Shown here piece after piece: positions 1 through 9,954 of a stretch of 64,000 bases of DNA (positions are counted from its first letter, which is position 1; each line of letters begins with the position of its first letter). The notes under the pieces were generated by a model, which worked only from the letters and a program-made list of their open reading frames with translations, did not search any database and was not told the origin of the DNA. The translations under genes were made by a program, and so were the position numbers. The stretch comes from Platanthera guangdongensis (lineage: Eukaryota; Streptophyta; Magnoliopsida; Asparagales; Orchidaceae): NCBI GenBank assembly GCA_039583875.1, contig CM077161.1, positions 66,531,885 to 66,595,884 on the forward strand, given 5' to 3'.

Positions 1-90
1 AGCTTCAGACTCCAGTTGATGAAGTTAGAATATCAGCTCGACGAATTTGGATCTTAGTTCGACGATTTCTGGATCATCTACTTCAACACT
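1..90 (+). repeat. Cop-C LTR, left part, split by Cop-A
   Basis: The window opens inside an LTR in + orientation. It has the same TCGACGA-type motifs as 9262-10795. Bases 86-90 (ACACT) are the left copy of the Cop-A target duplication; the right copy is 9257-9261. The stretch around 60-85 resembles 9437-9465, so the Cop-C U3 probably contains an internal tandem duplication. The LTR start lies left of the window, so a solo LTR cannot be told from the 3' LTR of a complete element. Confidence 0.8.
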
Positions 91-930
91 TTAAAGTCCA
101 CCTAGTGTCGGCTATGTGTACCTATGGGGGGGGGGAATAGGTAACGTGTGGTTCTTTTGCGGAATTTACAGATGTACCTGCACAATAAAAACAACAAACA
201 CAGCACACAGAATACACAGCAAATTTATAGTGGTTCCCCGACTTGGGTACATCCACTTTCCCCCTTCGACCTATCTCCCCAACAAGGGACGACTCGGTCA
301 CTTCACCAACGGGATTGAAATCCAATCCCTTCACTAACGGAAGGAGCCCTTCCACACGTGAGAGTCAACACTCCCACAAATCGGGTTGCACCCAACCCTT
401 ACACCGCGGAACAAAAGTTCCTTTACAATAAAATAAAGGTAGAATGTACACGTGATACAAACTTCTCTTGGAGACTCCGGTGTTCCTCTTTGGTCGACGA
501 CGTGTTCTTGAAGTCGATGAAGAGTCTACGACCTTGGTCTTGCTTGGAGAAGATCTCCCCGGAACCGGCGGCAGCATACGAGCGGCGGCTAGCTTCGGGA
601 TCGGCGGCTACGAAGAAGAGCAGCTGCTGAACTTGGAGATCCAAACTTCGATGCGAAGCAAGCTCGGTCTACCAACGGTCACACGAGGATCGGTCGTCTC
701 GATCGATTCGGATGGGAAGTGTTTCCGATCAACAAATCGAGAGACAAGGGATCTCTGGATAGACGCGTGAGACTCAAGCCTTGCTAAGCTACTGTCGCTG
801 GAGATCGGGAAGAAGATCTATCGGTGGCGACGGACTTGCGCGAGCGGCGACGGAGGCGGCAGAAGGATTTCGCGATTTTAGGGTTTCCGTGAGCTCGCGT
901 ATTTTTCTGTCTTCGCACTGTTCAAAATAC

Positions 931-947
931 CCATGTATTTATACTGT
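931..947 (-). promoter_or_regulatory. TATA box of Cop-A 3' LTR
   Basis: The minus strand reads ACAGTATAAATACATGG, a canonical plant TATA box. It lies about 160 bp downstream, in element sense, of the palindrome cluster at 1107-1411. An identical copy is in the 5' LTR. Transcription should start about 30 bp beyond it. Assigned by sequence only. Confidence 0.6.
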
Positions 948-1106
948 AGCTACCCCTAATAAGACCGTTTGAGGGACCCACAGAGATACCCCCCAAGTCC
1001 CGGTCCAGATAGTAAACTGCGGCAGAATCCGGTTCAGGAAATTAGCTGAGACAGAATCTGGTTCAGGAAATTAACTGAGAAAACGCCAAGGAAAAATCGG
1101 CGAGAA

Positions 1107-1411
1107 TCGCAGACGATTCTCGACGAATCGGCGAGAATCATCAAGTGATTCTCGACGATTCGTCGAGAATCGATTGTGATTCTCGTCGAATTACTTGTCG
1201 ATTCTCAACGAATTCAACTTGTATCCATGGGCTGCATGACAATTGGTTCGGCGGGAATTACAAGCGATTCTCGCCGAATCTTACTTGGCACCATATTGAG
1301 ATGGCCAGAAGGAGTCGGCGAGAATCATTGATGATTCTCGTCGATTCGGCGAGAATCACCAAGTGATTCTCGCCGATTCGGCGAGAATCACTTGGTGATT
1401 CTCGTCGAATC
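1107..1411. repeat. Palindrome cluster in Cop-A U3 (3' LTR)
   Basis: About a dozen copies of GAATC and GATTC arms joined by TCTCGACGA, TCTCGCCGA or TCGTCGAGA form stacked inverted repeats. An example is ATTCTCGCCGATTCGGCGAG near 1368-1390. Most units carry one or two CpG sites and a TCGA or CCGA centre. It sits in U3 upstream of the TATA box. The same cluster is at 8620-8924, and a diverged version is in Cop-H at 60258-60505. Confidence 0.9.
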
Positions 1412-1743
1412 TGCCTTGGACGATTTTTCGTCTTCCACCTAGGAGCTGCTCCTTGATCCTCCATGCTCCTTGTCTTCTCTTGCATATGAGCGGCCCTGTA
1501 CTTGAAAGTAAGTGCACTCCAATAGAGAGAGTGCACATAGGCCAACACACTGATCTGCTCAACGAGGGATTACGTCGTGCAGATCCGTGTATATTGACCT
1601 ACTGCACCCTGACATTGGTGTGCACTTAGCGTGGAGAAACTGCAAGTACAACTTGAAAAAGTTTATCAAATACATAGTCTATTCTCCTTAGCTTGTCCAG
1701 GGGCTTCTGCAAATCAGGTACATTGTGGATACAATACCCAACA

Positions 1744-1755
1744 ATCTCCCCCTAT
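1744..1755 (-). other. Cop-A polypurine tract
   Basis: Directly inside the 3' LTR the minus strand reads ATAGGGGGAGAT. This is the position and composition of the plus-strand primer for reverse transcription. Cop-B has the related ATAGGAGGAGAT at the equivalent place. Confidence 0.85.
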
Positions 1756-2053
1756 TTGAAGAAGCCTAAACCCTACAAGCTAAGGTGAATGGAGCGAATG
1801 AAAATGAAAGCAAATGAAATTCATAAACTTAACATTGGGTGGAGTTATCCCTTACCAATACCGCTTTCTTGGGAGCAAGCTGGAGCCACACCTTAGCCTT
1901 GACCCCGAGAGGGTAAACTCCCCCTTTTTGGCTTCTACAGAGCGGGGTCTGTAGCGATTGACTTTTTGCTCCCCCTCAGTTCTTGCAGCTGTACGCACGC
2001 GGAGTTCCTTGCTCCCCCTCGGTTCTTGCACTAGCCTGGAGCTTCTGTAGTCT
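1756..2053 (-). other. Cop-A pol-to-PPT spacer with PPT-like repeats
   Basis: About 300 bp without a convincing ORF. It holds several copies of a purine block (minus strand GAGGGGGAGCAAGGA and variants near 1915-1930, 1967-1980 and 2008-2025), each resembling the true PPT, plus a repeated GGTTCTTGCA stretch. A diverged version is split by Gyp-G in Cop-H (41945-42060 and 53587-53703). These may be degenerate duplicates of the PPT or secondary priming sites. Confidence 0.7.
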
Positions 2054-5000
2054 TCACTCCTCATAGTTGAGCATTCCCAATTCAGTCTTGAAAAGATTGA
2101 ACTTGGCCTCGTCTAGGGGCTTTGTGAATATATCAGCAATCTGCTTGTCCGTGGGGACATAACAGAGAGAGATATCCTTGTTCTCCACGTGCTCCCGAAT
2201 GAAGTGGTAGCGTACTTCAATATGCTTCGTTCGGCTGTGCGACACCGGATTGTTGGCAATGGCAATTGCACTGGAGGAGTCGCAGTACATTGGAACTTCC
2301 TTGAACTGAAGGTTGTAGTCGGCCAACTGATTTCTGATCCAAAGAAGTTGTGCGCAACAGCTCCCTGCCGAGATATACTCTGACTCTGCAGTGGAGGTTG
2401 CAACGCAATTTTGTTTCTTGCTGTTCCATGAGATAAGCCTCCGGCCGAGGAATTGACACGTCCCGGAGGTGCTTTTCCTGTCATCCCTGCTCCCTGCAAA
2501 ATCAGCATCTGAAAAGCCTATTAGCTCGACATCATTATTCCTCGGGTACCACAAGCCAAGATTAGGAGTACCTTTAAGGTATCTTAGAATTTGCTTTGCA
2601 GCGACATAGTGAGATTCCTTAGTGTTCACCTGATATCGGGCACATACACATGTGGAGAACATAATATCCGGTCTACTGGCAGTAAGGTAGAGCAGGGATC
2701 CAATGATGCTTCTGTATTTGGTGTCATCGAAAGGTTTACCTTTCTCATCCTTATCTAGAGACATGGTGGATCCCATTGGAGTCCTCATAGAGGTTGCACT
2801 CTCCATACCGAATTTCTTAAGGAGTTCATTTGTGAACTTCGTCTGAGAGATGAAGATTCCATCCTCAGACTGTTTCACTTGAAGGCCTAAGAAATACTTG
2901 AGCTCTCCCATACTGCTCATTTCAAACTTTCCTTGCATAAGTTTAGAAAACTTTTTGCAAAGATTGTTGTCCGTTGAGCCGAATATTATGTCATCGACAT
3001 AGATTTGCACCAGCAAAATCTTGCCTTTGACTTCCCTGAGAAACAATGTTTTATCTATTTTACCTCTGGAGAACTTGTTCTCAAGAAGAAAACTAGATAA
3101 AGTCTCATACCAAGCTCGGGGAGCTTGCTTCAACCCATATAAGGCCTTATTGAGAAAATAAACGTGATTGGGATGAGTAGGATCGACAAAACCTGGGGGT
3201 TGAGCGACGTATACTTCCTCTTTCAGATCTCCGTTCAGGAATGCCGATTTCACATCCATTTGGTAGACTGTGAATCCTTTGTGTGAAGCATACGCCAGGA
3301 ACAACCGGATTGCCTCGAGCCTTGCTACTGGTGCAAAGGTCTGGTCGAAGTCAATCCCTTCCTCCTGTCTGTAACCTTGAGCCACCAGCCTGGCCTTGTT
3401 CTTTATGATGACACCATGTTCATCCAGCTTGTTTCTGAAGATCCACTTCGTGCCAATGACGTTCTGCTTGTATGGTCTGGGAACCAGCGTCCAAACCTTG
3501 CAGCGTTCGAATTGATGTAGTTCCTCTTGCATGGCCAGAATCCACGCTGCATCCTTGTTCGCCTCGTCGAACTTCTTTGGCTCAACCTGAGACAGGAAGC
3601 TGAGATGCAATACTTCGTTAGTTGTACCTCTTCGAGTTCTGACGCCTACACGAGGATCTCCGATGATCTGTTCTCTAGGATGATCCCTCACGTGACGGAG
3701 CTCTAGAAGTCTGGCGTCTGGAGCTTCAGCTACTTCTTGTGCTTCTCGTTCTTCTAAAAGATTTGTTCCATCTTGATCTTCAACATTTTCAGATGACGAG
3801 GAGGTGGAAACTTTGACGTACTTGGGTGCGTCATCTTTAGGGGTCTCATCCAGATTCAGCTGGTCAAGTCTAGCACCTGCATCTTCAAGAATACAACTGG
3901 AAGAATTGCTGTTAAGCAAGCTTCCTTCATCAAATACAATATTTATTGATTCTTCTACCACTAAGGTTTTCTTATTGAAGACCCTATATGCCCGACTATG
4001 GGAACTATATCCCATGAATATGCCTTCGAAGCATTTTTCACCGAATTTAGTACGCGGATACTTCCCATTATTTAGTACATAGCATCTGCAACCAAAGATC
4101 CTCAAGTAGGACATGGTTGGTTTCCTGCCTTTCAGTAGCTCGTAGGGCGTCTTACGATGATGTTTGTTGATCAACACTCGGTTTTGTACATGACATGTCG
4201 TATTGACACCCTCTGCCCAGAAGTATTCCGGGAGAGAAGCATCTTTCAACATAGTCGTGCAGGCCTCAATGAGAGTTCTATTTCTCCTCTCCGCAACTCC
4301 ATTTTGCTGAGGAGTGCGCGGGGAGGAAAACTCATGAAAGATACCATGTTCTTCACAAAATTCTGTCATAGCACCAGATTCGAATTCTGTTCCATGGTCA
4401 CTTCGGATTTTGACCACGGAGCAGTTAAATTCGTTCTGAACCTGCTTGACAAAATTAGTGAAGATGTCAAAAGTATCTGACTTTCGTTTCAAAAAGAACA
4501 CCCATGTAAACCGTGAGTGATCATCAACTATCACTAGCGTATATGACTTGCCTCCCAAGCTATGAACTTGCATTGGGCCAAACAAGTCCATATGTAGCAG
4601 GTAAAGACATCGGGAAGAGTCTTTGTCTGCAATGCTCTTAAAGGTAGCCCGGGTCTGTTTGCCCATCTGGCATGTATGGCAGGGGCTATCCTTGATGCAC
4701 TTGATACTGGGAGCATCTCTTACTAAATTCTTAGAAAATAGGATACTAATTGTCTTATAATTAATATGTGCCAATCTCTTGTGCCATTGTTCACAAAGAG
4801 AAGCACTACCTGTTGCCACAAGGCATACGGGGGTAGATGAATCTATACTAAGAAAATCTAAGCAGAAGATATTTCTGCTCCTAATGCCTGATAATACCGT
4901 CTCAGAGGAGGTACGTGAAATTATCAGACATTTATCCTTGCAGAACTTAACGTCATAACCTTTATCACATAACTGACTTACACTGATCAGGTTATGGTTT

Positions 5001-5221
5001 AACCCTTCAACATAAGCCACGTCGGTGATAGAGATTATACCGTTGGAAATCATACCATAACCTCTGGTGACTCCACGATCTGACCCTCCAAAGATGACTT
5101 TGGGTCCATTCTCGACTGGAGTGTAATCACGCAGCAGGCTTCTTGTCCCGGTCATATGCCGGGAGCATCCACTGTCCAAATACCAGATTGGCGTTTTGGT
5201 GGCCTTTGGACATTCCTGCAA
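2054..5221 (-). CDS. pol: Cop-A Pol polyprotein (PR-IN-RT-RH)
   Basis: An uninterrupted frame of 1055 codons. It encodes the enzymes that mature Gag, copy the RNA to cDNA and integrate it. Order along the protein: aspartic protease ([10 protein letters not shown] at 13-22); GAG-pre-integrase zinc site with H147, H152, C181 and C184; integrase core with D212, D275 and E311 (D35E spacing); RT with the YVDD box at 741-744; RNase H with D905, E947 and D981. All key residues are present. The listed first codon is TTG, not a true start. The frame is open back to about 5263, overlapping the end of gag by about 33 nt in a different frame, so Pol must be made by frameshift or splicing rather than by its own AUG. 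Expected to act in cytoplasmic virus-like particles and then the nucleus. Confidence 0.95.
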   Translation of the reverse strand: MQECPKATKTPIWYLDSGCSRHMTGTRSLLRDYTPVENGPKVIFGGSDRGVTRGYGMISNGIISITDVAYVEGLNHNLISVSQLCDKGYDVKFCKDKCLIISRTSSETVLSGIRSRNIFCLDFLSIDSSTPVCLVATGSASLCEQWHKRLAHINYKTISILFSKNLVRDAPSIKCIKDSPCHTCQMGKQTRATFKSIADKDSSRCLYLLHMDLFGPMQVHSLGGKSYTLVIVDDHSRFTWVFFLKRKSDTFDIFTNFVKQVQNEFNCSVVKIRSDHGTEFESGAMTEFCEEHGIFHEFSSPRTPQQNGVAERRNRTLIEACTTMLKDASLPEYFWAEGVNTTCHVQNRVLINKHHRKTPYELLKGRKPTMSYLRIFGCRCYVLNNGKYPRTKFGEKCFEGIFMGYSSHSRAYRVFNKKTLVVEESINIVFDEGSLLNSNSSSCILEDAGARLDQLNLDETPKDDAPKYVKVSTSSSSENVEDQDGTNLLEEREAQEVAEAPDARLLELRHVRDHPREQIIGDPRVGVRTRRGTTNEVLHLSFLSQVEPKKFDEANKDAAWILAMQEELHQFERCKVWTLVPRPYKQNVIGTKWIFRNKLDEHGVIIKNKARLVAQGYRQEEGIDFDQTFAPVARLEAIRLFLAYASHKGFTVYQMDVKSAFLNGDLKEEVYVAQPPGFVDPTHPNHVYFLNKALYGLKQAPRAWYETLSSFLLENKFSRGKIDKTLFLREVKGKILLVQIYVDDIIFGSTDNNLCKKFSKLMQGKFEMSSMGELKYFLGLQVKQSEDGIFISQTKFTNELLKKFGMESATSMRTPMGSTMSLDKDEKGKPFDDTKYRSIIGSLLYLTASRPDIMFSTCVCARYQVNTKESHYVAAKQILRYLKGTPNLGLWYPRNNDVELIGFSDADFAGSRDDRKSTSGTCQFLGRRLISWNSKKQNCVATSTAESEYISAGSCCAQLLWIRNQLADYNLQFKEVPMYCDSSSAIAIANNPVSHSRTKHIEVRYHFIREHVENKDISLCYVPTDKQIADIFTKPLDEAKFNLFKTELGMLNYEE

Positions 5222-5228
5222 AACAAAA

Positions 5229-7511
5229 TTAATTTGCCTTAGGAACCCAATCGAACTTGGGTCCTAGATTCCTGGTTAGCACACTCCCCCTCGGTTGGTT
5301 AACCCTACGAGTGGTCGGTCTCGCATTGTTAACATGGGGAGTCTCGTAGTTCCTTGGATTAAACCAACAATCCACGGCAAAGTGACCGACTTTGCCACAG
5401 CACCAACAGTCGAACCTGTTGTATCTCTTCCGAGGCTCCTGCCTTACCCTGGGAACAACGGGTACAGCTGGGGCCTTGGATCTGGAGGTGGAGGCCTCAT
5501 GGTGATGGCAGTCACATGACGTTGTCACCTTCTGAATAACAGGCTTGACTTTTGGCGCCTGCTTTCCATTATGGCCGCTAGAGAACGGACCATAACTTCC
5601 TATGTGGATCTCCTCATAAGGTGCCTTGAAGGCACTCTCCCCAAAGTTCCGGGGGAAGTTCCAACCTTCATACCGGCTCTTAGGCTTTGCAACCGAGGGC
5701 CGGAAATGATGCCCATATGTTGACTCAAAGTCATGTTGGTTGCAAGGAAAGCCAGGCTTTCTGAATGCAACAGGACTAAGAGGAGCCTTCCCCTTTTCAT
5801 CAGCAGAGGCCTTCTTGGAGGCCTTATTCTTCCTCTGGTTCTTGTTTCTCCGAGATGAAGAACCAGATGCCCCAACATGCCCCAAGCCAGCTCCTTTGGC
5901 CTGAGCAGAGAAGGTGTCAACGACTGGAAGCACTGTTTTAGGCATAGAGAAGCTCTGTACGATCTTCCTTTCTGCCGCAAGTAGTTCTTCCAATCTGTTG
6001 ACTTCCTCCTGCTTGAGATCAAGGAGCTTCAAAGACTCTGAGTGCTTTGAAGTTAGGTCAATGTGCTCCTGTCTGAGAGAGATCAAGCTAGTGACCTCTT
6101 CCCTTAGGGATACACACTCACCCTTAAGGAATATTACTTCCTTCTTCTCAGCCTTCAGTCTCTTGCGGCACTCGTCAAAAGTGTTGAGCAGAAGCTCATA
6201 CTTGTCGAGGAGCTCAGCTTCACGGGCCGAAGGGCCATCCTCAGGTTCATCATCCTGAGACTCAGGATCAGAGTCGGAGTCGGAAAGAGGGGTGTGAGTT
6301 TTTACCTTCCCAGTGAATGGGGGGCATTCTCCTTCTGAGTCCGATCGACCCACCAGCCCGAAGTAGGCTTCTTCATCATCACTAGAGTCTGAAGAATCAG
6401 ACTCACTTAGTGTCTTTGGCCTTCTGGCGATATAGCTCCGCTCCTTCTTCTTATCTCTGGAGGATTTGAGCTCCTCTCCTTTCCCTTTATCTCTTTTGCT
6501 TTGATGGCAGTCGGCCACAACGTGACCTGGCTTATTGCATCCAAAGCAAATAATATCAGAAGAACGATGTTTGTTAGGTTTAGATGCATACCTGTCAGAA
6601 GAGTAGTTTTTCTTATGATGTCTGGAAGAGGAGCCGTCTCTCTTTCTTTGATTCCTCATCTTGAGGAATTTCTTGAACTCTCGAGTGATGAGGGAGAAAT
6701 CCTCTTCCGACAGTTCTGAGCTGGAGGAGCATGGATCGGAGTCCTCTTCTTCTTCCTTATTTCTGGCACGGTAGGACACCGCACCCTTCCCTTTTCTGGA
6801 GTGACTGGCTTTTAGGGCCACAGTCTTTTCTTTTGCAGCAGCCTTCTCTGCTTCTTCCTCTGCCTTCCTGGTGTTCAGCTGAAGTTCATAGGACATCAGC
6901 TTCCCGAACAGGATTTGAGGATCAGTTTCTGCTAGTCTGCCAAATTCTCTGATGGCGCAGATCTTTGTGTCCCATTCCTTAGTCAGGGACCTAAGGAATT
7001 TGTCATTGAGTTCACCATTGGTGAACACTCTTCCATAGCCCTTGAGGGCGTTGACAATCTTCAGGAAGTTCTCGTATGTGACTCCGATCTCTTCCTTAGG
7101 CCCTTGCCGGAAAGCCTCATACTTCTGGTTCAGGAGGGATCTCCGATCATCCCTTACTTCATCTGTGCCCTCCATCAGAATGATCAGACACTGCCATATC
7201 TCCTGAGCTGTCTTGCAGTTGCTGAAGTTTTGCATCATCGAGTCATCAACTGCACTGACCAGGATGTTTCTAGCCTTCATGTCAAGGCCCACTAGAACCA
7301 TCTCATCCTTGTCCATTTCAGAGAGTGTCTTCGGCACTTTCTTGGTGGGATCAATGGTGGAGGCCTTAGTGGGGACATAAGGTCCCTCCAGCACGATCAT
7401 GAACAGTCGAGGGTCCACTGCTTCCATGTAGAACCTGATTCTTTCCTTCCAGATAGGAAAGTTGAGTCTGTTGCATACTGGGATTTTGCCGGAGTACTTG
7501 AGTCCGTCCAT
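5229..7511 (-). CDS. gag: Cop-A Gag with two zinc knuckles
   Basis: About 760 residues from the ATG at 7511 (MDGLKY...); the frame is open a little further upstream but without an AUG. The N-terminal half is a Copia Gag capsid-like domain ([19 protein letters not shown]). Then come a Lys/Glu/Ser-rich linker, CCHC knuckle 1 ([14 protein letters not shown], about residues 322-335), an acidic Ser/Asp tract, a predicted coiled coil (about 430-520), a basic Ser/Arg/Lys stretch, and CCHC knuckle 2 ([14 protein letters not shown], about 702-715). It packages element RNA and forms particles. Two knuckles about 370 residues apart is larger than the usual Copia Gag. The stop at 5229-5231 is followed by pol in another frame. 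Confidence 0.93.
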   Translation of the reverse strand: MDGLKYSGKIPVCNRLNFPIWKERIRFYMEAVDPRLFMIVLEGPYVPTKASTIDPTKKVPKTLSEMDKDEMVLVGLDMKARNILVSAVDDSMMQNFSNCKTAQEIWQCLIILMEGTDEVRDDRRSLLNQKYEAFRQGPKEEIGVTYENFLKIVNALKGYGRVFTNGELNDKFLRSLTKEWDTKICAIREFGRLAETDPQILFGKLMSYELQLNTRKAEEEAEKAAAKEKTVALKASHSRKGKGAVSYRARNKEEEEDSDPCSSSSELSEEDFSLITREFKKFLKMRNQRKRDGSSSRHHKKNYSSDRYASKPNKHRSSDIICFGCNKPGHVVADCHQSKRDKGKGEELKSSRDKKKERSYIARRPKTLSESDSSDSSDDEEAYFGLVGRSDSEGECPPFTGKVKTHTPLSDSDSDPESQDDEPEDGPSAREAELLDKYELLLNTFDECRKRLKAEKKEVIFLKGECVSLREEVTSLISLRQEHIDLTSKHSESLKLLDLKQEEVNRLEELLAAERKIVQSFSMPKTVLPVVDTFSAQAKGAGLGHVGASGSSSRRNKNQRKNKASKKASADEKGKAPLSPVAFRKPGFPCNQHDFESTYGHHFRPSVAKPKSRYEGWNFPRNFGESAFKAPYEEIHIGSYGPFSSGHNGKQAPKVKPVIQKVTTSCDCHHHEASTSRSKAPAVPVVPRVRQEPRKRYNRFDCWCCGKVGHFAVDCWFNPRNYETPHVNNARPTTRRVNQPRGSVLTRNLGPKFDWVPKAN

Positions 7512-7587
7512 GGTAGATGTATGTCTCCTTGTTGACACTAGTGGCAGGATTCACCTCAAGGTGTTAGCCTTTTTGTTGAGGAACCTC

Positions 7588-7599
7588 GCTTTGATACCA
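7588..7599 (-). other. Cop-A primer binding site (tRNA-iMet)
   Basis: The minus strand reads TGGTATCAAAGC, 2 nt inside the 5' LTR. It differs by one base from the initiator tRNA-Met consensus TGGTATCAGAGC. It primes minus-strand cDNA synthesis and fixes the orientation of the element. Confidence 0.9.
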
Positions 7600-8442
7600 C
7601 TTGAAAGTCCACCTAGTGTCGGCTATGTGTACCTATGGGGGGGGGGGGAATAGGTAACGTGTGGTTCTTTTGCGGAATTTACAGATGTACCTGCACAATA
7701 AAAACAACAAACACAGCACACAGAATACACAGCAAATTTATAGTGGTTCCCCGACTTGGGTACATCCACTTTCCCCCTTCGACCTATCTCCCCAACAAGG
7801 GACGACTCGGTCACTTCACCAACGGGATTGAAATCCAATCCCTTCACTAACGGAAGGAGCCCTTCCACACGTGAGAGTCAACACTCCCACAAATCGGGTT
7901 GCACCCAACCCTTACACCGTGGAACAAAAGTTCCTTTACAATAAAATAAAGGTAGAATGTACACGTGATACAAACTTCTCTTGGAGACTCCGGTGTTCCT
8001 CTTTGGTCGACGACGTGTTCTTGAAGTCGATGAAGAGTCTACGACCTTGGTCTTGCTTGGAGAAGATCTCCCCGGAACCGGCGGCGGCACACGAGCGGCG
8101 GCTAGCTTCGGGATCGGCGGCTACGAAGAAGAGCAGCTGCTGAACTTGGAGATCCAAACTTCGATGCGAAGCAAGCTCGGTCTACCAACGGTCACACGAG
8201 GATCGGTCGTCTCGATCGATTCGGATGGGAAGTGTTTCCGATCAACAAATCGAGAGACAAGGGATCTCTGGATAGACGCGTGAGACTCAAGCCTTGCTAA
8301 GCTACTGTCGCCGGAGATCGGGAAGAAGATCTATCGGTGGCGACGGACTTGCGCGAGCGGCGACGGAGGCGGCGGAAGGATTTCGCGATTTTAGGGTTTT
8401 CGTGAGCTCGCGTATTTTTCTGTCTTCGCACTGTTCAAAATA

Positions 8443-8459
8443 CCCATGTATTTATACTG
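8443..8459 (-). promoter_or_regulatory. TATA box of Cop-A 5' LTR (element promoter)
   Basis: Minus strand GTATAAATACATGG, identical to the 3' LTR copy. This is the likely core promoter of the intact element. The palindrome cluster is its nearest distinctive upstream sequence. Confidence 0.65.
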
Positions 8460-8619
8460 TAGCTACCCCTAATAAGACCGTTTGAGGGACCCACAGAGAT
8501 ACCCCCCAAGTCCCGGTCCAGATAGTAAACTGCGGCAGAATCCGGTTCAGGAAATTAGCTGAGACAGAATCCGGTTCAGGAAATTAACTGAGAAAACGCC
8601 AAGGAAAAATCGGCGAGAA

Positions 8620-8924
8620 TCGCAGACGATTCTCGACGAATCGGCGAGAATCATCAAGTGATTCTCGACGATTCGTCGAGAATCGATTGTGATTCTCGTC
8701 GAATTACTTGTCGATTCTCAACGAATTCAACTTGTATCCATGGGCTGCATGACAATTGGTTCGGCGGGAATTACAAGCGATTCTCGCCGAATCTTACTTG
8801 GCACCATATTGAGATGGCCAGAAGGAGTCGGCGAGAATCATTGATGATTCTCGTCGATTCGGCGAGAATCACCAAGTGATTCTCGCCGATTCGGCGAGAA
8901 TCACTTGGTGATTCTCGTCGAATC
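8620..8924. repeat. Palindrome cluster in Cop-A U3 (5' LTR)
   Basis: Copy of 1107-1411 with no obvious difference. Inverted GAATC/GATTC arms flank TCGACGA or TCGCCGA cores; the densest part (8828-8924) contains three back-to-back palindromes. Placement upstream of the TATA box is consistent with an enhancer or a methylation target. Confidence 0.9.
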
Positions 8925-9306
8925 TGCCTTGGACGATTTTTCGTCTTCCACCTAGGAGCTGCTCCTTGATCCTCCATGCTCCTTGTCTTCTCTTGCATAT
9001 GAGCGGCCCTGTACTTGAAAGTAAGTGCACTCCAATAGAGAGAGTGCACATAGGCCAACACACTGATCTGCTCAACGAGGGATTACGTCGTGCAGATCCG
9101 TGTATATTGACCTACTGCACCCTGACATTGGTGTGCACTTAGCGTGGAGAAACTGCAAGTACAACTTGAAAAAGTTTATCAAATACATAGTCTATTCTCC
9201 TTAGCTTGTCCAGGGGCTTCTGCAAATCAGGTACATTGTGGATACAATACCCAACAACACTATAAGACCAGAAACAACTAAGTATTTTAAGTCCAAAATC
9301 ACACTC

Positions 9307-9690
9307 CAGTCGACGAACTTGACCTTCTCAGCTCGACGAACTTAGACCACAGTCTTGGCAAGATTTATCAAGTAACAGTTAGAAGTTCTCAGTTCGACGA
9401 AACTAGTTCTCAGGTCGATGAACCCAGTTCTGAGGTCGACGATTTCTGGACACATTACTTCAACAATCTTAAGTCCAAGAAAAATGGAATTCTGTTATTA
9501 GGACGACAAAGTCATATTCTCAGCTCGACGAACTTGATGCACAGAATTGAAAGGTTCCAGAGAAAGCAGTTCTGTCCTCAGGTCGACGATCTTGGATCTC
9601 AGCTCGACAAACAAAGATTATCTGGTCGACCAACTTGACTTCTTTGCTCGACGAACTCTGGACACAGATCGACGAATTCTGCTCAACGAA
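9307..9690. repeat. TCGACGA motif cluster in Cop-C U3
   Basis: About ten copies of CTCGACGAACT, GTCGACGA and close variants in direct orientation, separated by 10-40 bp. It is the same core as in Cop-B LTRs but mostly read in the opposite sense, as expected for opposite element orientation. It lies about 250 bp upstream of the TATA box. Confidence 0.85.
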
Positions 9691-9944
9691 TTCTATAAAG
9701 TTCCAGATATAGAAATTTCCCTTCCTCTGTCCTTTTTCAATTGCAATAATTCTTGAGTAATCAATGCATAAATATTCTCTGAATATTACCGTTAGAAGCA
9801 AGCATTGATTACGGTCTTCATCAGGATTATTGCTTGCCATTTTTCCATGGGACAGTTGGGGAAATCAATCAATGCAAATATTCTCCAGGCCGTCAGAATT
9901 CAATGCAGAAAGGAATTCAAATTTCAAAAGGCAATTTACATGGA

Positions 9945-9954
9945 AAATATAAAA
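9945..9954 (+). promoter_or_regulatory. TATA box of Cop-C LTR
   Basis: AAATATAAAA on the + strand, downstream of the motif cluster and upstream of an A-rich leader. Position and context are consistent with the U3/R boundary. Confidence 0.5.

Larger units (their letters stand above)
91..1743 (-). repeat. Cop-A 3' LTR
   Basis: Near-identical to 7602-9256. On the minus strand it starts TGTTGGGTATTG. Its outer end is TTAAAG where the other copy has TGAAAG, so the terminal CA of this LTR is mutated. Near that end it has a run of 10 G (12 in the 5' LTR) and a block (about 230-260) shared with other Copia LTRs here. The small ORFs inside it are chance frames. Confidence 0.95.
91..9256 (-). mobile_element. 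Cop-A: intact Ty1/Copia (SIRE-like) retrotransposon
   Basis: This is a complete element with two LTRs of 1653 and 1655 bp, flanked by the 5-bp duplication ACACT (86-90 and 9257-9261). It has an initiator-tRNA-Met primer site, a polypurine tract, and long uninterrupted gag and pol ORFs on the minus strand. Comparing the LTRs by eye I count about 8 substitutions plus a 2-nt difference in a G run, roughly 0.5% divergence. At the usual plant LTR rate that means an insertion within a few hundred thousand years. There is no accessory ORF between pol and the 3' LTR. It is inserted in the Cop-C LTR. Assignment to the SIRE/Maximus group rests on gag size, the PBS and pol style, and is an inference. 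Confidence 0.95.
7602..9256 (-). repeat. Cop-A 5' LTR
   Basis: 1655 bp, TG...CA bounded on the minus strand. It contains the palindrome cluster (8620-8924), a TATA box (about 8443-8459), the leader block shared among Copia LTRs, and a 12-G run near the U5 end. It ends directly against the right ACACT duplication. The small ORFs inside are not genes. Confidence 0.95.

Noticed and set aside
116..1562. Small ORFs in the Cop-A LTRs, repeated at 7623-9075
   Set aside because: They occur in both LTRs only because the LTRs are duplicates; several are antisense to each other and run through palindromes. No domain seen.
5229..5245. Ty1-type +1 slip heptamer at the Cop-A gag end
   Set aside because: The CCTAAGGC stretch is reminiscent of, but does not match, the yeast Ty1 site in frame; not enough to call.
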